DNA from: Paeniglutamicibacter psychrophenolicus
Lineage (GTDB): Bacteria > Actinomycetota > Actinomycetes > Actinomycetales > Micrococcaceae
Length of the DNA: 64,000 nucleotides
Assembly (NCBI RefSeq): GCF_017876575.1
Contig: NZ_JAGIOE010000001.1
Location: forward strand, 806,001-870,000
Direction: 5' to 3'
The position numbers were made by a program, and so were the translations under genes. How positions within the stretch are numbered: position 1 is the first letter of the stretch; the number at the start of each line of letters is the position of its first letter. This document shows positions 33,737-42,844 of this stretch, one piece after another. A model generated the notes under the pieces. That model worked only from the letters and a program-made list of their open reading frames with translations, was not told the origin of the DNA and made no database searches.

Positions 33737-34380
33737 ACCTGGACGATGCATTGCCCTTCGAGATGGATGCCGATGCGGTTGCGGGCGCTGACCAGGGCGC
33801 GATCGCACCGACTGCGTCCGATGCCCTCTCCCTGGTGCTCACCCACCTGCTCAGGGGCGTGGTCTACCGCGAGGCCGATCCCAAGCTGTGGCAGGCGCTG
33901 GGGGAGAACATTGCCACGGCCCGGGACTATGTCGCGGTGCTCGGCCTGGAGCTCTTCCACGACGACATCGAGGGCTACGCGTTCCTGCGCTCGAACCAGG
34001 ACGAGGACTCCAAGCTGCCGAGGCTGGTCGCCCGCCGGCCGCTGACCTTCCACGTCTCGCTGCTGCTGGCGCTGCTGCGGGTGCGGCTGGCCGAGTTCGA
34101 CCAGCAGACCTCCGAGAGCCGGTTGGTGATGTCCCGCGAGCAGATCGCGGAGATGGTCTCGGTGTTCATGCCCGAAACCAGCAACGAGGTGCGCCTGTTC
34201 GACCAGCTGAACACGTCCATCAAAAAGGTCGCGGAGCTGGGCTTCCTGCGCAAGCTGCGCGGCACCGATGACCACTACGAGGTCCAACGGATCATCAAGG
34301 CGTTCGTGGATGCGCAGTGGCTGGGCGAGCTTGACGCGCGGTTGGCCGACTACCGCACGGCCCTGGAAGGAACGAAATGA
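33733..34380 (+). CDS. jetB: Wadjet system subunit JetB (DUF4194, KITE-like)
   Basis: A 215-residue DUF4194 protein related to MksE, a tandem winged-helix (KITE) subunit that bridges the kleisin JetA and the SMC protein JetC. Recognisable parts are LLRGVVYREADPKLWQAL, LELFHDDIEGYAFLRSNQDED and YEVQRIIKAFVDAQWL. The start overlaps the jetA stop as ATGA and its own stop overlaps jetC the same way, so the subunits are translationally coupled. Confidence 0.92.
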   Translation: MNLDDALPFEMDADAVAGADQGAIAPTASDALSLVLTHLLRGVVYREADPKLWQALGENIATARDYVAVLGLELFHDDIEGYAFLRSNQDEDSKLPRLVARRPLTFHVSLLLALLRVRLAEFDQQTSESRLVMSREQIAEMVSVFMPETSNEVRLFDQLNTSIKKVAELGFLRKLRGTDDHYEVQRIIKAFVDAQWLGELDARLADYRTALEGTK

Positions 34381-37300
34381 ACCAGATGAACGCCTTCGGG
34401 GACCAGGACTCGCTGTTCGGGCAGGAGCAGGAGACGCTTTTTGCCGAAGCGCTGCAGCATCCCCATGGCCAGACGTCCCACGGCCAGGGGTTGGATGCGG
34501 TGGCCAGCAAGGAAACACCCGAGGTCACCAGGGCGTCGGTGCCGCAGGCCGAGGCCTTCGAGTTCGAGGGCCTGGAACCCGGATTCCGCCTGCGCCGGCT
34601 CGAGATCCTGAACTGGGGCACCTTCGACGAGGAGGTTCGCCGCTTCATCCTGGACGGGAAGAACTCGCTGCTGACCGGGGACATCGGCTCGGGCAAGTCG
34701 ACGGTGGTCGATGCGATCACCACGCTGCTGCTGCCGGCGCACCGGATCGAGTTCAACAAGGCCGCGGGCGCGCAGAAGAAGGAACGCAGCCTCATGTCCT
34801 ACGTGCGGGGCTTCCACAAGTCCGAGCGCGGGGGCGGCGAATCCTCCAAGCCGGTCGCGCTGCGCAAGCCCGGCTCCTACACCGTGGTGCTGGGCGTGTT
34901 CGGCAACGCGGAAATGGACAAGGCCGTCACCCTCGCGCTGACGTTGTGGGCCACCCAGGAGGCGGGCCAGCCCAACCGCTTCTACTCGCTGGCCGAAGGC
35001 GAACAGTCAATCACAGGGGACTTTGCGAACTTCGGAGGGGAACCCCGGAAGCTCAAGAGCCGGTTGAAAACCGATGGGGTCAAGACCTTTGATGCTTTTG
35101 AGCAGTATGAATCGGAGTTCAAGCGCCAGTTCGGGATCACCGGGTCCCAGGCCATGGACCTGTTCCACCGCACGGTGTCGATGAAACAGGTGGAGAACAT
35201 CACCAGCTTCGTGCGCACCAACATGCTCGACGACGATGACGTGGCGGAGCGGCTCAAGAACCTGATCCTGCACTTCGACGATTTGAAGAAGGCGCACGAC
35301 GCGGTGCGCCGGGCCAGGGACCAGATCGAGATGCTCGTCCCGGTCCGCGAGCACTCGGCCCGGCACCGCGAACTGGATTCGCAGGAGAAAACCAGCCGCG
35401 CGCTGCGCGACGAGCTGACCCCGTGGTTCATGTCCAGGCAGCTGGAATTGAGCCTGGAACACCAGGCGGAGCTTGGGCGCACCGCACAGCGGCTTCACCG
35501 CGAGTCGGAGGCCAAGAAGGCGCAGGCGGCCACGGCCCAGGAGCAGTTGGCCGTGATCCGCGATGACATCCGCACGCAGGGCGGCGGGAGGCTTGCCGCC
35601 ATCGATTCGGAGATCCATGCGGCGCGCGCCGCACGGGAACGACAGAAAACCAAGGCCGCAAGCTACGGCGCTTCGGCCGCGTTGCTTGAGCTGGCCGAGG
35701 TGCGCGACCAGGTCGATTTCGACGCGAACGTCGCCGCGCTGCCGGAAACCACCAAGCGGCTGGCTGACGAAACGGCGGCACTGAACCAGGACCACGGCGA
35801 GCTGCTGGGCCAGGTTCGCGAGGCCGCCGCGGAGGAAGCCTCGCTCAAGGAAGAACACGCGTCCTTGCAGGCGCGAGCCAACCTGCTGCCGCGCGAGCAG
35901 CTGGAAATCCGCCACCGGCTCTGTATGGCGACCGGCATCGACGAGGCGGTGCTCCCGTACATCGGCGAGCTGCTGCGCGTGCGCCCGGGCGAGCAATTGT
36001 GGGAGAGCGCCGCGGAGCTGACGCTGCGCGGATTCGCCCTGTCGCTGCTGGTGCCCCAGGAGCACTATGCCGCGGTGTCCAGCTGGGTGGATGCGAACAA
36101 CCTGCGCGGGCGGCTGGTCTACCGGAAGGTCGACGCGGAACCCGTGCGCGCCGTGGAGCAGCGGCCCGGGACGCTGGCGTCGAAGGTGGAGATCAAGGCC
36201 GGCACGCACTTCCGCGCCTACCTGGCCGCGGAGCTGAACAAGCGCTTCGACCACCAATGCTGCGAATCCCTGGAGGATTTCCGCCGCCACCCGCGGGCGG
36301 TGACGCCCAACGGGCAGCTCAAGACCGGCGGCGGGCGCCACGAGAAGGACGACAGGCCCGCGAGCCGGGACCGCCGGAACTTCGTGCTTGGCTGGGACAA
36401 CCACGAGAAGATGGCGATGGTCCGCCGGCTCATGGAGGAGAGCGCGGCCAGGCGCCTGGGATTCGAGCGGCGCGTCGCTGCGCTGCTGCAGAAGCTTGGC
36501 GACCTGGGGTTGGCCCAGCGCGCGGTGGGCACCGTGCAGGGCGTGGAGTCTTTCGCGGAGATCAGCTGGCAGCTCACCGCACGAACGATCGACGGGCTCG
36601 AAGCCGAGCACCGGGAACTGTCCGGTGCCAATGACCAGCTGTCGCTGCTGGCCACCAAGGAAGCCGAGCTGGTGCTGGGCCTGAAGAAGCTGCAGGACCA
36701 GTCGGAGGTGCTGCTCGACCGAGGTGGACGGAACAAGCAAGCCCTCGAGGACATCGAAGCGGCGATTGCCGGATGCCGCGAGTCCCTGGCCGAAACCCCG
36801 GCCAGCAGCGACAGCGGGGTCCTGGTCCAGCTGGCGCGATTGACCACCGAAGCGCTGGGCGATGCCGAGCTGAGCTACCGCAACACCACGACCACCGAGC
36901 GAACGGTGCGCGAGCAGCTGACCACCCGCATCGACGGCTTGAACCGGCAGGTGATCAGGGCCGGGGAAAACACGCTGAACAGGATGTCGGAGTTCAGGGC
37001 CAAGTATCCCGAGGAATGCACGGACATCGACAATTCGCTGCAGGCCGCCGGGGAATTCACCGCACTGCTCGAGAAGCTCCAGAAGGACGACCTGCCGCGC
37101 TTCGCCACCCGCTTCAAGGAGGCGCTGAACCAGAACACCATCAACGAGATCGTTGCGTTCAACGCCTTCCTCGATGCACGCAAGACCGACATCACCGGAC
37201 GCATCGGGCAGATCAACGCTTCCCTCGCGCAGATCGACTACAACGCCGGCCGGCACATCCAGCTGGAGCACGACCAGTCCACCGATCCGGAAATCAGGGA

Positions 37301-37901
37301 GTTCATCGTGGATTTGCGCTCCTGTTCCGAAGGGACGCTGGGGGAGTCCGAGCAGTATTCGGAGCTGAAGTTCGCGCAGGTCTCCAAGCTGGTGGAGCGC
37401 TTCCGCGGCCGCGACGGGCTGAGTAGCCTGGACCAACGGTGGACGGCGAAGGTCACCGACGTGCGCAACTGGTTCACCTTCAGCGCCTCCGAACGTTGGA
37501 GCGAGACGGGCGAGGAATTCGAGCATTTCACCGATTCGGGCGGCAAATCCGGCGGGCAGAAGGAGAAGCTTGCCTACACGATCCTCGCCGCGGCGCTGGC
37601 CTTCCAGTTCGGGCTCGGCGGACGCAAGTCCGGCAAGACCGAGGCCAAGCGGAACTTCAGGTTCGTGGTGATCGACGAGGCCTTCGGCCGGGGCTCGGAC
37701 GAGTCGGCCCGCTACGGGTTGGAGCTGTTCCGGCAAATGAAACTGCAGTTGCTGATCGTCACCCCGCTGCAGAAGATCCACGTGATCGAGCCGTTCGTGG
37801 CGCACGTGGGGTTCGTCGACAACCCCTCCGGACAGGCATCGCACCTGCGGAACATGAGCATCGAGGAATACCGGGCCCAGAAGGAACTCCGTGGCAAATA
37901 G
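34377..37901 (+). CDS. jetC: Wadjet system subunit JetC (SMC-like ATPase)
   Basis: A 1,174-residue SMC/MksB-like ATPase, the DNA-loop-extruding motor of Wadjet. An acidic, Gln-rich head of ~65 residues precedes the ATPase half FRLRRLEILNWGTF with Walker A GDIGSGKST at residues 101-109. Long coiled coils fill the centre with a hinge-like part near residues 520-680. The C-terminal half holds the ABC-like signature GKSGGQKEK near residue 1060 and Walker B RFVVIDEAF near 1100. It overlaps jetB by 4 nt (ATGA) and jetD by 11 nt. Confidence 0.94.
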   Translation: MNQMNAFGDQDSLFGQEQETLFAEALQHPHGQTSHGQGLDAVASKETPEVTRASVPQAEAFEFEGLEPGFRLRRLEILNWGTFDEEVRRFILDGKNSLLTGDIGSGKSTVVDAITTLLLPAHRIEFNKAAGAQKKERSLMSYVRGFHKSERGGGESSKPVALRKPGSYTVVLGVFGNAEMDKAVTLALTLWATQEAGQPNRFYSLAEGEQSITGDFANFGGEPRKLKSRLKTDGVKTFDAFEQYESEFKRQFGITGSQAMDLFHRTVSMKQVENITSFVRTNMLDDDDVAERLKNLILHFDDLKKAHDAVRRARDQIEMLVPVREHSARHRELDSQEKTSRALRDELTPWFMSRQLELSLEHQAELGRTAQRLHRESEAKKAQAATAQEQLAVIRDDIRTQGGGRLAAIDSEIHAARAARERQKTKAASYGASAALLELAEVRDQVDFDANVAALPETTKRLADETAALNQDHGELLGQVREAAAEEASLKEEHASLQARANLLPREQLEIRHRLCMATGIDEAVLPYIGELLRVRPGEQLWESAAELTLRGFALSLLVPQEHYAAVSSWVDANNLRGRLVYRKVDAEPVRAVEQRPGTLASKVEIKAGTHFRAYLAAELNKRFDHQCCESLEDFRRHPRAVTPNGQLKTGGGRHEKDDRPASRDRRNFVLGWDNHEKMAMVRRLMEESAARRLGFERRVAALLQKLGDLGLAQRAVGTVQGVESFAEISWQLTARTIDGLEAEHRELSGANDQLSLLATKEAELVLGLKKLQDQSEVLLDRGGRNKQALEDIEAAIAGCRESLAETPASSDSGVLVQLARLTTEALGDAELSYRNTTTTERTVREQLTTRIDGLNRQVIRAGENTLNRMSEFRAKYPEECTDIDNSLQAAGEFTALLEKLQKDDLPRFATRFKEALNQNTINEIVAFNAFLDARKTDITGRIGQINASLAQIDYNAGRHIQLEHDQSTDPEIREFIVDLRSCSEGTLGESEQYSELKFAQVSKLVERFRGRDGLSSLDQRWTAKVTDVRNWFTFSASERWSETGEEFEHFTDSGGKSGGQKEKLAYTILAAALAFQFGLGGRKSGKTEAKRNFRFVVIDEAFGRGSDESARYGLELFRQMKLQLLIVTPLQKIHVIEPFVAHVGFVDNPSGQASHLRNMSIEEYRAQKELRGK

Positions 37902-39090
37902 GGTTGCGCCATGGACTGGCGTGGCAGGGCTGCGGGACGTGTGCCTGAAGTCATGGGACCGCGGGGATATGCTGCGCGAATTGCTGGAGCCATCGGATGC
38001 TTATCCGCGCCGCCGCGCCTTGAAGGCGCCGACTGCCGGCGAACTGCGCCAGCGCTTTGCCGAGGTGAAGGACTGGGCCCGGGAGCTGCATGCCGGGGCC
38101 GGGCACTACCGCCTGGAAACCCGGAGCATCGGGCACCAGAGCGTCGGGGCGAACGATGTCCCGCAGGCGGCACGTTTTGATTCCGTCGCCGACGAGATCG
38201 CCTTCGCGGGCAAGGGCAGGGATGCGGCGGCGTTCCTGAAATTTGCCGCCGCGCTCGAAGCGGCGGAACCCGGCCTCCGCCCGTGGGTGCTGGCCAAGCC
38301 GTTCCAGCTTCTGGAGCTGGGCCCAGAGACCCTGGTGGTCGCACGGGTCGCCCGATGGCTGGTGGAGAACCCGGAACCGGGCATCTACGTGCGCCAGCTG
38401 GCCCTTGCCGGTGTGCACACCAAGTTCGTGGAAAAGCACATGCGGTCCATCGACGAGATGGTCGCGGTCCTCACCGGCGCTGCGGCCCCGCGCAGCTCCT
38501 CGATGAAGTCCTTCAGGGCACGTCACGGCTTTACGACCGAGCCCGACACCGTGCGCATGCGCGCGCTGCCCGGGATCCTGAACGCGCCGGGCGGGGCCGA
38601 GGACGTGGAAATCGCCGCCGAGGCCTTCGAAAACCTGGCGCTGCCGGTGCAGCGGGTGATAGTCACCGAGAACAAGACGAACTTCCTGGCGCTGCCGTTG
38701 ATGCCCGGCACGCTCATCGTTTTCGGTGGCGGTTACGGGTTCAGCGGGCTGGGCGCCGCCGGGTGGGTTGGCGGCTGCGACGTCGTTTATTGGGGAGATT
38801 TGGACACGCACGGCTTTGCCATCCTGAACCAGCTGCGTTCGCACCACCCGCATGTGCGCAGCGTCTTGATGGACCAGGAAACGCTGATGGACCACCGCGG
38901 ATTCTGGGGCGTCGAGATGAGCCCGTCGAAGGGGATTCCCGCCCACCTGGATGCGGCCGAGGCCCGGCTCTTCGGCGAACTGGCCTCGGGCGTCCACGGG
39001 GAGCGGATCCGGTTGGAACAGGAACAGGTCAACTGGGACTATGCGCTGGCGCGCATCGGGGATGCCTGCGGGTGGGACGTCGCGGAATGA
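37891..39090 (+). CDS. jetD: Wadjet system subunit JetD (DUF3322/DUF2220, Toprim-like nuclease)
   Basis: A 399-residue protein with an N-terminal DUF3322 arm (residues ~1-190) and a C-terminal DUF2220 Toprim-like domain, the nuclease that cuts plasmids once JetABC has reeled them in. The catalytic Glu lies in VTENKTNFLALP (near residue 260) and the Asp pair in YWGDLDTHGF (near residues 303-305), so the active site looks intact. GTG 37891, inside the end of jetC, has AAGGAA upstream. Last gene of the system; the convergent hipA follows after 7 nt. Confidence 0.93.
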   Translation: MANRVAPWTGVAGLRDVCLKSWDRGDMLRELLEPSDAYPRRRALKAPTAGELRQRFAEVKDWARELHAGAGHYRLETRSIGHQSVGANDVPQAARFDSVADEIAFAGKGRDAAAFLKFAAALEAAEPGLRPWVLAKPFQLLELGPETLVVARVARWLVENPEPGIYVRQLALAGVHTKFVEKHMRSIDEMVAVLTGAAAPRSSSMKSFRARHGFTTEPDTVRMRALPGILNAPGGAEDVEIAAEAFENLALPVQRVIVTENKTNFLALPLMPGTLIVFGGGYGFSGLGAAGWVGGCDVVYWGDLDTHGFAILNQLRSHHPHVRSVLMDQETLMDHRGFWGVEMSPSKGIPAHLDAAEARLFGELASGVHGERIRLEQEQVNWDYALARIGDACGWDVAE

Positions 39091-39097
39091 CGGCAGG

Positions 39098-40312
39098 TCA
39101 GTTGGCCCGCGATGCCTTCTCGACATTGCGGCCGACGACCGCGCCGAGCAGCTTGGCCTGGTGTGGTGGGAGCGTCGACCATGCTTCGTCAAGGTTTTCC
39201 CCAACCGATAAGGCGATTTCCAGGACCCGGGCACCCAGCTCGTCCTGGTCGAATCCAATTCGCTTGGCAAGCTTGCGCCAGTGGGAGAGGCTGACCGCCT
39301 GGGATTGCCGGGCGCCGGCAATCCGCATGGCAAGGTCCTGGTCGTATTGCGGATAGAGCGCCACGGGTACCGCGTCGTACAGGGGCGCCAGGGAGATGCG
39401 GCCCGGACTAAGGAGCACCGAGTAGTTCTTCGCGTGTGCGTCTGCATTTCCTATCAGGGTATTGAAAACAACCTGATCGAGGAACGTGCGGCGCATGCTC
39501 CCCTCGCGGTCCACGTCGGAAAGTTTCCGAAAAGCTTGCTCCACGGTGATGTTGTACTTGTCCGCCGGCCCGATTCCCAGGGCTTGGGCGAGATCCTCGG
39601 TGTGCAGGCGCCGAGAGAAAACCGAGTTGTCCTGCCGGGCCCTGTCGAAACGCCTGACGATAAATGCTTGGTGGTCCTCAACATGAAGAACCTGGGCCGA
39701 GGCGGCTTCAATGCCGATCGTGCGGGCCAACTCGAGCGCCGCGACCTCTGCGTGCTCGATGCCCTCAAGCCGTGGTGCCCCCGGCTTGACGATGTGTGTC
39801 GAGGGGACGCTTTCGTTGGACCAGTACCAGTCGCCGTCGATGTCGGCCAGCGCGAATTTACCTTGGGTTCCCGCCAGGGAAAAGCGCGCGGGAGCATCCA
39901 GCGGGATCCACGCATCTGCATCGAGCTTGATGCTATTGATCCGGTCGGCAAGATCCCGGTCCAGAATTGGGTTCAGCAATGGCTCATGGTTCGACAGGCT
40001 GGTTCCTTCGGGCAAGAGCACAAGTTCGCCGGCCAGGTCCCCGCCGGCCTTGGCCAACAAGCCATAGGCCGATGTGTCTACGGCTTCGTAGGCCAGGGCC
40101 ATGCGGGTCCGCGTATGTTCAGCGTCAGGCAGCAGATTATCCAAGAAACGCTGGGCTGCAAGCCTGGATCCGCTGCCGCCGCGGGGGAGCGATAGTGAGA
40201 TGGGGGTGGCCGTTGCATCCTCGTCGTAGAGGAATCGCACCGGTTGATTCGGGCCAAAGATGAACTGGCCAACGTGGTGGTCTTCGAGCCAGGCCTCGAG
40301 TACCCGGGTCAT
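39098..40312 (-). CDS. hipA: HipA-family kinase toxin
   Basis: A 404-residue Ser/Thr kinase toxin; HipA of E. coli phosphorylates glutamyl-tRNA synthetase and causes persistence. The activation loop and ATP-loop SLAGTQGKFAL is at residues 145-155 (Ser145 is the likely autophosphorylation site), the catalytic IGNADAHAKNYS at 287-298 with Asp291, and the metal-binding Asp313 in APLYDAV. All residues needed for activity appear present. It overlaps the antitoxin stop as ATGA, the antitoxin-first order of hipBA. Convergent with jetD. Confidence 0.93.
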   Translation of the reverse strand: MTRVLEAWLEDHHVGQFIFGPNQPVRFLYDEDATATPISLSLPRGGSGSRLAAQRFLDNLLPDAEHTRTRMALAYEAVDTSAYGLLAKAGGDLAGELVLLPEGTSLSNHEPLLNPILDRDLADRINSIKLDADAWIPLDAPARFSLAGTQGKFALADIDGDWYWSNESVPSTHIVKPGAPRLEGIEHAEVAALELARTIGIEAASAQVLHVEDHQAFIVRRFDRARQDNSVFSRRLHTEDLAQALGIGPADKYNITVEQAFRKLSDVDREGSMRRTFLDQVVFNTLIGNADAHAKNYSVLLSPGRISLAPLYDAVPVALYPQYDQDLAMRIAGARQSQAVSLSHWRKLAKRIGFDQDELGARVLEIALSVGENLDEAWSTLPPHQAKLLGAVVGRNVEKASRAN

Positions 40313-40932
40313 GCTGCCGCCGGATTCGGGAGTGCAGTTGGCTGGATATTCAGCACGCGGAGAATTCTGCGGCTCGGCGAAGGCAAGGGCAAACGTATGG
40401 CGCGTTCGATCATCTTCAGATCCGCCAGGGATACTTGGGCCTTGTCCGCCAGTTCGGCCTGGGTGAATCCTTGGACAAGGCGTTCGGAGGAAACGATGTC
40501 AGCAAGGTCCTCGGGCTTGCGGAGGTACTCATGTCGCGTCCTGTGCAGGGACTCGAAGACGTAGGCAGAGTTTCCAGCGAGGGCGTGTTCAACCAAGTTG
40601 GTGCCGAAGTTCAATGGGCCGGAATGCTTGCCACCCCACCAATCGATGAGCAGCACCGCAGGGTTGTCGGACGCGCGCAGTTCGGCAATGCGCTTGGCCG
40701 TGCGTTTGCGGTCCTGGCCCGTCAAGCCGGTGAGGCTTCGGTTGTGCAGTGCCCGTGACAGGACCAGCCGCGAATGTTCGGATAGCGGCCGGCGCTCGGC
40801 CCGGCGGAGCTGAAGGTCATCGATCTGCCAGGCGCGCCCGACCTTCCGCGCCTTGAGTTTGCCTTGCTGGATCAGGGCTCGCACGCGTCGTTCGGTCACA
40901 CCGAGGGCCTTGCTTGCTTCGCCGACGTTCAT
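40309..40932 (-). CDS. hipB: HipB-like antitoxin with extra excisionase-type HTH domain
   Basis: A 207-residue antitoxin, more than twice the size of classical HipB. The N-terminus MNVGEASKALGVTERRVRALIQQGKLKARKVGRAWQID is a MerR/excisionase-like winged helix; the C-terminus (SERLVQGFTQAELADKAQVSLADLKMIERAIRLPLPSPSRRILRVLNI) is the Xre-type HipB domain. The middle ~90 residues (NPAVLLIDWWGGKHSGPLNFGTNLVEHALAGNSAYVFESLHRTRHEY) are of unknown fold. TATACT ends 6 nt before the ATG, so the mRNA is leaderless, and a 7-bp inverted repeat covers the -10. Confidence 0.87.
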   Translation of the reverse strand: MNVGEASKALGVTERRVRALIQQGKLKARKVGRAWQIDDLQLRRAERRPLSEHSRLVLSRALHNRSLTGLTGQDRKRTAKRIAELRASDNPAVLLIDWWGGKHSGPLNFGTNLVEHALAGNSAYVFESLHRTRHEYLRKPEDLADIVSSERLVQGFTQAELADKAQVSLADLKMIERAIRLPLPSPSRRILRVLNIQPTALPNPAAA

Positions 40933-40933
40933 G

Positions 40934-40959
40934 ACACAAGTATACCGCTGGGCTTGTGT
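40934..40959 (-). promoter_or_regulatory. hipBA promoter and operator
   Basis: ACACAAG and CTTGTGT form a perfect inverted repeat with a 12-bp spacer. On the minus strand the -10 TATACT (40939-40944) overlaps the first arm and the hipB ATG follows 6 nt later. Antitoxin binding here would give autorepression. Confidence 0.7.
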
Positions 40960-40981
40960 ACCCGGATAGGAGCCGGGGCAA

Positions 40982-42490
40982 TCAGCCCAGGTGACCAGCC
41001 ATCCGTTGGCGCATGGCCGCGCTGGCCTCGTTCAGCCCGGTGATCTCGGCCGATTTGCCGGAGGCAGCGTACTTGGCGGTGATGGACTCGAGCGCGGCAA
41101 GCGTCGAGACGTCCCAAAGGTGGGAGGCATGCATGTCGATGACAACGTGGCCCGGGTCCAGTGCGTACTCGAACTGCGTGTACAAGTCGTTGGACGAGGC
41201 AAAGAACAGCTCGCCGTTGACGGTGTAGGTGGCGGTGTCGCCCGTGGCATCCACGGTGCGGGTGACAGTGACGAAGTGCGCCACGCGACGGGCAAAGAGC
41301 ACCATCGCCGACAGCACCCCCGCGCCCACCCCGATGGCGAGGTTGTGGGAGAAGACCGTGGCCAGCACCGTGATGAGCATGACCGCGGTTTCGCTCTTGG
41401 GCATCCGGCGCAGCGTGGAGGGGCGGATGGAATGCCAGTCGAAGGTCGCCCACGAGACGAAGACCATCACAGCCACCAGCGCGACCATGGGGATCAGCGC
41501 GACCACGTCGCCGAAGGCCACCACCAGGACCAGCAGGAACACGCCGGCCAGGAACGTGGAGATCCGTGTGCGTGCGCCGGAGGCCTTCACGTTGATCATG
41601 GTCTGGCCGATCATCGCGCAGCCGCCCATGCCGCCGAAGAACCCGTTCACCAGGTTCGCCACGCCCTGGCCCCAGGCCTCGCGGGTCTTGTTGGAACGGG
41701 TGTCGGTCACGTCGTCGACCAGTTTGGCGGTCAGCAGGGATTCGAGCAGGCCCACGATGGCCACTGCCAGCGCATACGGAGCGATGATTTTGAAGGTCTC
41801 GAACGTCAAGGGGAGTTGCGGGAAGAACAATTCGGGCAGTGAGGAAGGCAGTTCGCCCTTGTCGCCCACGGTAGGCACCGTGAGGGAAGCGAAAACCGTG
41901 ATGAGCGTGAGCACCACGATCGCGACCAGCGGGGCCGGGACCCTGGTGGTGATCCGCGGCAGCCCGAAGATGATCAGCAACGCCAGGCCCAGCAGCGGGT
42001 AGACAAGCCACGGGACATTCATGAGCTCGGGCAACTGCGCCACGAACACCAGGATCGCCAGCGCGTTCACGAACCCGACCATGACCTGGCGGGGGATGAA
42101 GCGCATCAGCTTGGCCACGCCCAGCACCGCCAACAGCACCTGGAAAACACCCGCGAGCAGGATCGCGGCGACCAGGTAATTCACGCCGTGGCTTGCCACC
42201 AGCGGCGCAATCACCAGTGCCACGGCACCGGTTGCAGCCGAGATCATCGCAGGGCGTCCGCCGGCGAACGCGATGGTCACCGCCATGGTGAAGGCGGAGA
42301 ACAGGCCCACGCGAGGGTCGACCCCGGCAATGATGGAGAACGCGATCGCCTCGGGGATCAGCGCGAGCGCCACCACCAGCCCGCCGAGGATCTCGACACC
42401 CAGAAGCCTCGGGGAGCGCAGCGTGCGCAGCACCGACTGGCGTTCCAGGGGCGTCGGCGCAATGGCCGGGGTGGCGGGCAGGGAAGGCAT
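40982..42490 (-). CDS. SulP-family anion transporter
   Basis: A 502-residue SLC26/SulP carrier with about 11-14 membrane helices and a C-terminal STAS domain. [38 protein letters not shown] is the SulP signature, and [26 protein letters not shown] the conserved helix-8 region. The STAS part, [29 protein letters not shown], is the segment whose remnant lies at 28618-32178. Family members carry sulphate, bicarbonate or dicarboxylates; the short loops and NxGG-type motifs resemble bacterial bicarbonate-type SulP, unproven. The start is the ATG at 42488-42490. Confidence 0.92.
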   Translation of the reverse strand: MPSLPATPAIAPTPLERQSVLRTLRSPRLLGVEILGGLVVALALIPEAIAFSIIAGVDPRVGLFSAFTMAVTIAFAGGRPAMISAATGAVALVIAPLVASHGVNYLVAAILLAGVFQVLLAVLGVAKLMRFIPRQVMVGFVNALAILVFVAQLPELMNVPWLVYPLLGLALLIIFGLPRITTRVPAPLVAIVVLTLITVFASLTVPTVGDKGELPSSLPELFFPQLPLTFETFKIIAPYALAVAIVGLLESLLTAKLVDDVTDTRSNKTREAWGQGVANLVNGFFGGMGGCAMIGQTMINVKASGARTRISTFLAGVFLLVLVVAFGDVVALIPMVALVAVMVFVSWATFDWHSIRPSTLRRMPKSETAVMLITVLATVFSHNLAIGVGAGVLSAMVLFARRVAHFVTVTRTVDATGDTATYTVNGELFFASSNDLYTQFEYALDPGHVVIDMHASHLWDVSTLAALESITAKYAASGKSAEITGLNEASAAMRQRMAGHLG

Positions 42491-42844
42491 GAAGGGATTC
42501 CGTTCAGAATGATTGCGGCCATGTGGCAGGGGATCGAGCCCAATTCTAGGGGAACGCGGGCGGGCAGGCCCGGCCATGCATCGGACAGGACAATGGCGAG
42601 CGCACGCGGGTTCATGCCTGGGTGCGCCGCGGAGGCGGGACGATGCAGCGGAATTCCGCGCTCGTTCAGGTCTGGAGAAGGCCTTGCAGCTGCTGTCCTA
42701 GAGGGTCAAATCGGCGAATCTTCGCTTAGGATGAGGTATCAAATTGCCCGTCGCCCTGTGGCGTGGGCGGCATGCTTGGAAGATCGAGTGCAGCTGCCGC
42801 GTGGGCGCACCAGGGAACATGGCGAGTGCAAGGGGGAAAGTGGC
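42491..42844. other. Gene-free stretch between sulP and the LuxR regulator
   Basis: 354 bp of promoter DNA for two divergent genes. TAGGAT at 42727-42732 is a possible -10 for the regulator. A long open frame crosses the stretch but has no ribosome binding site or family similarity. Confidence 0.4.

Noticed and set aside
42188-42844. Upstream extension of the LuxR regulator frame
   Set aside because: Lies opposite sulP and its promoter and has no family similarity; ATG 42845 has a ribosome binding site.
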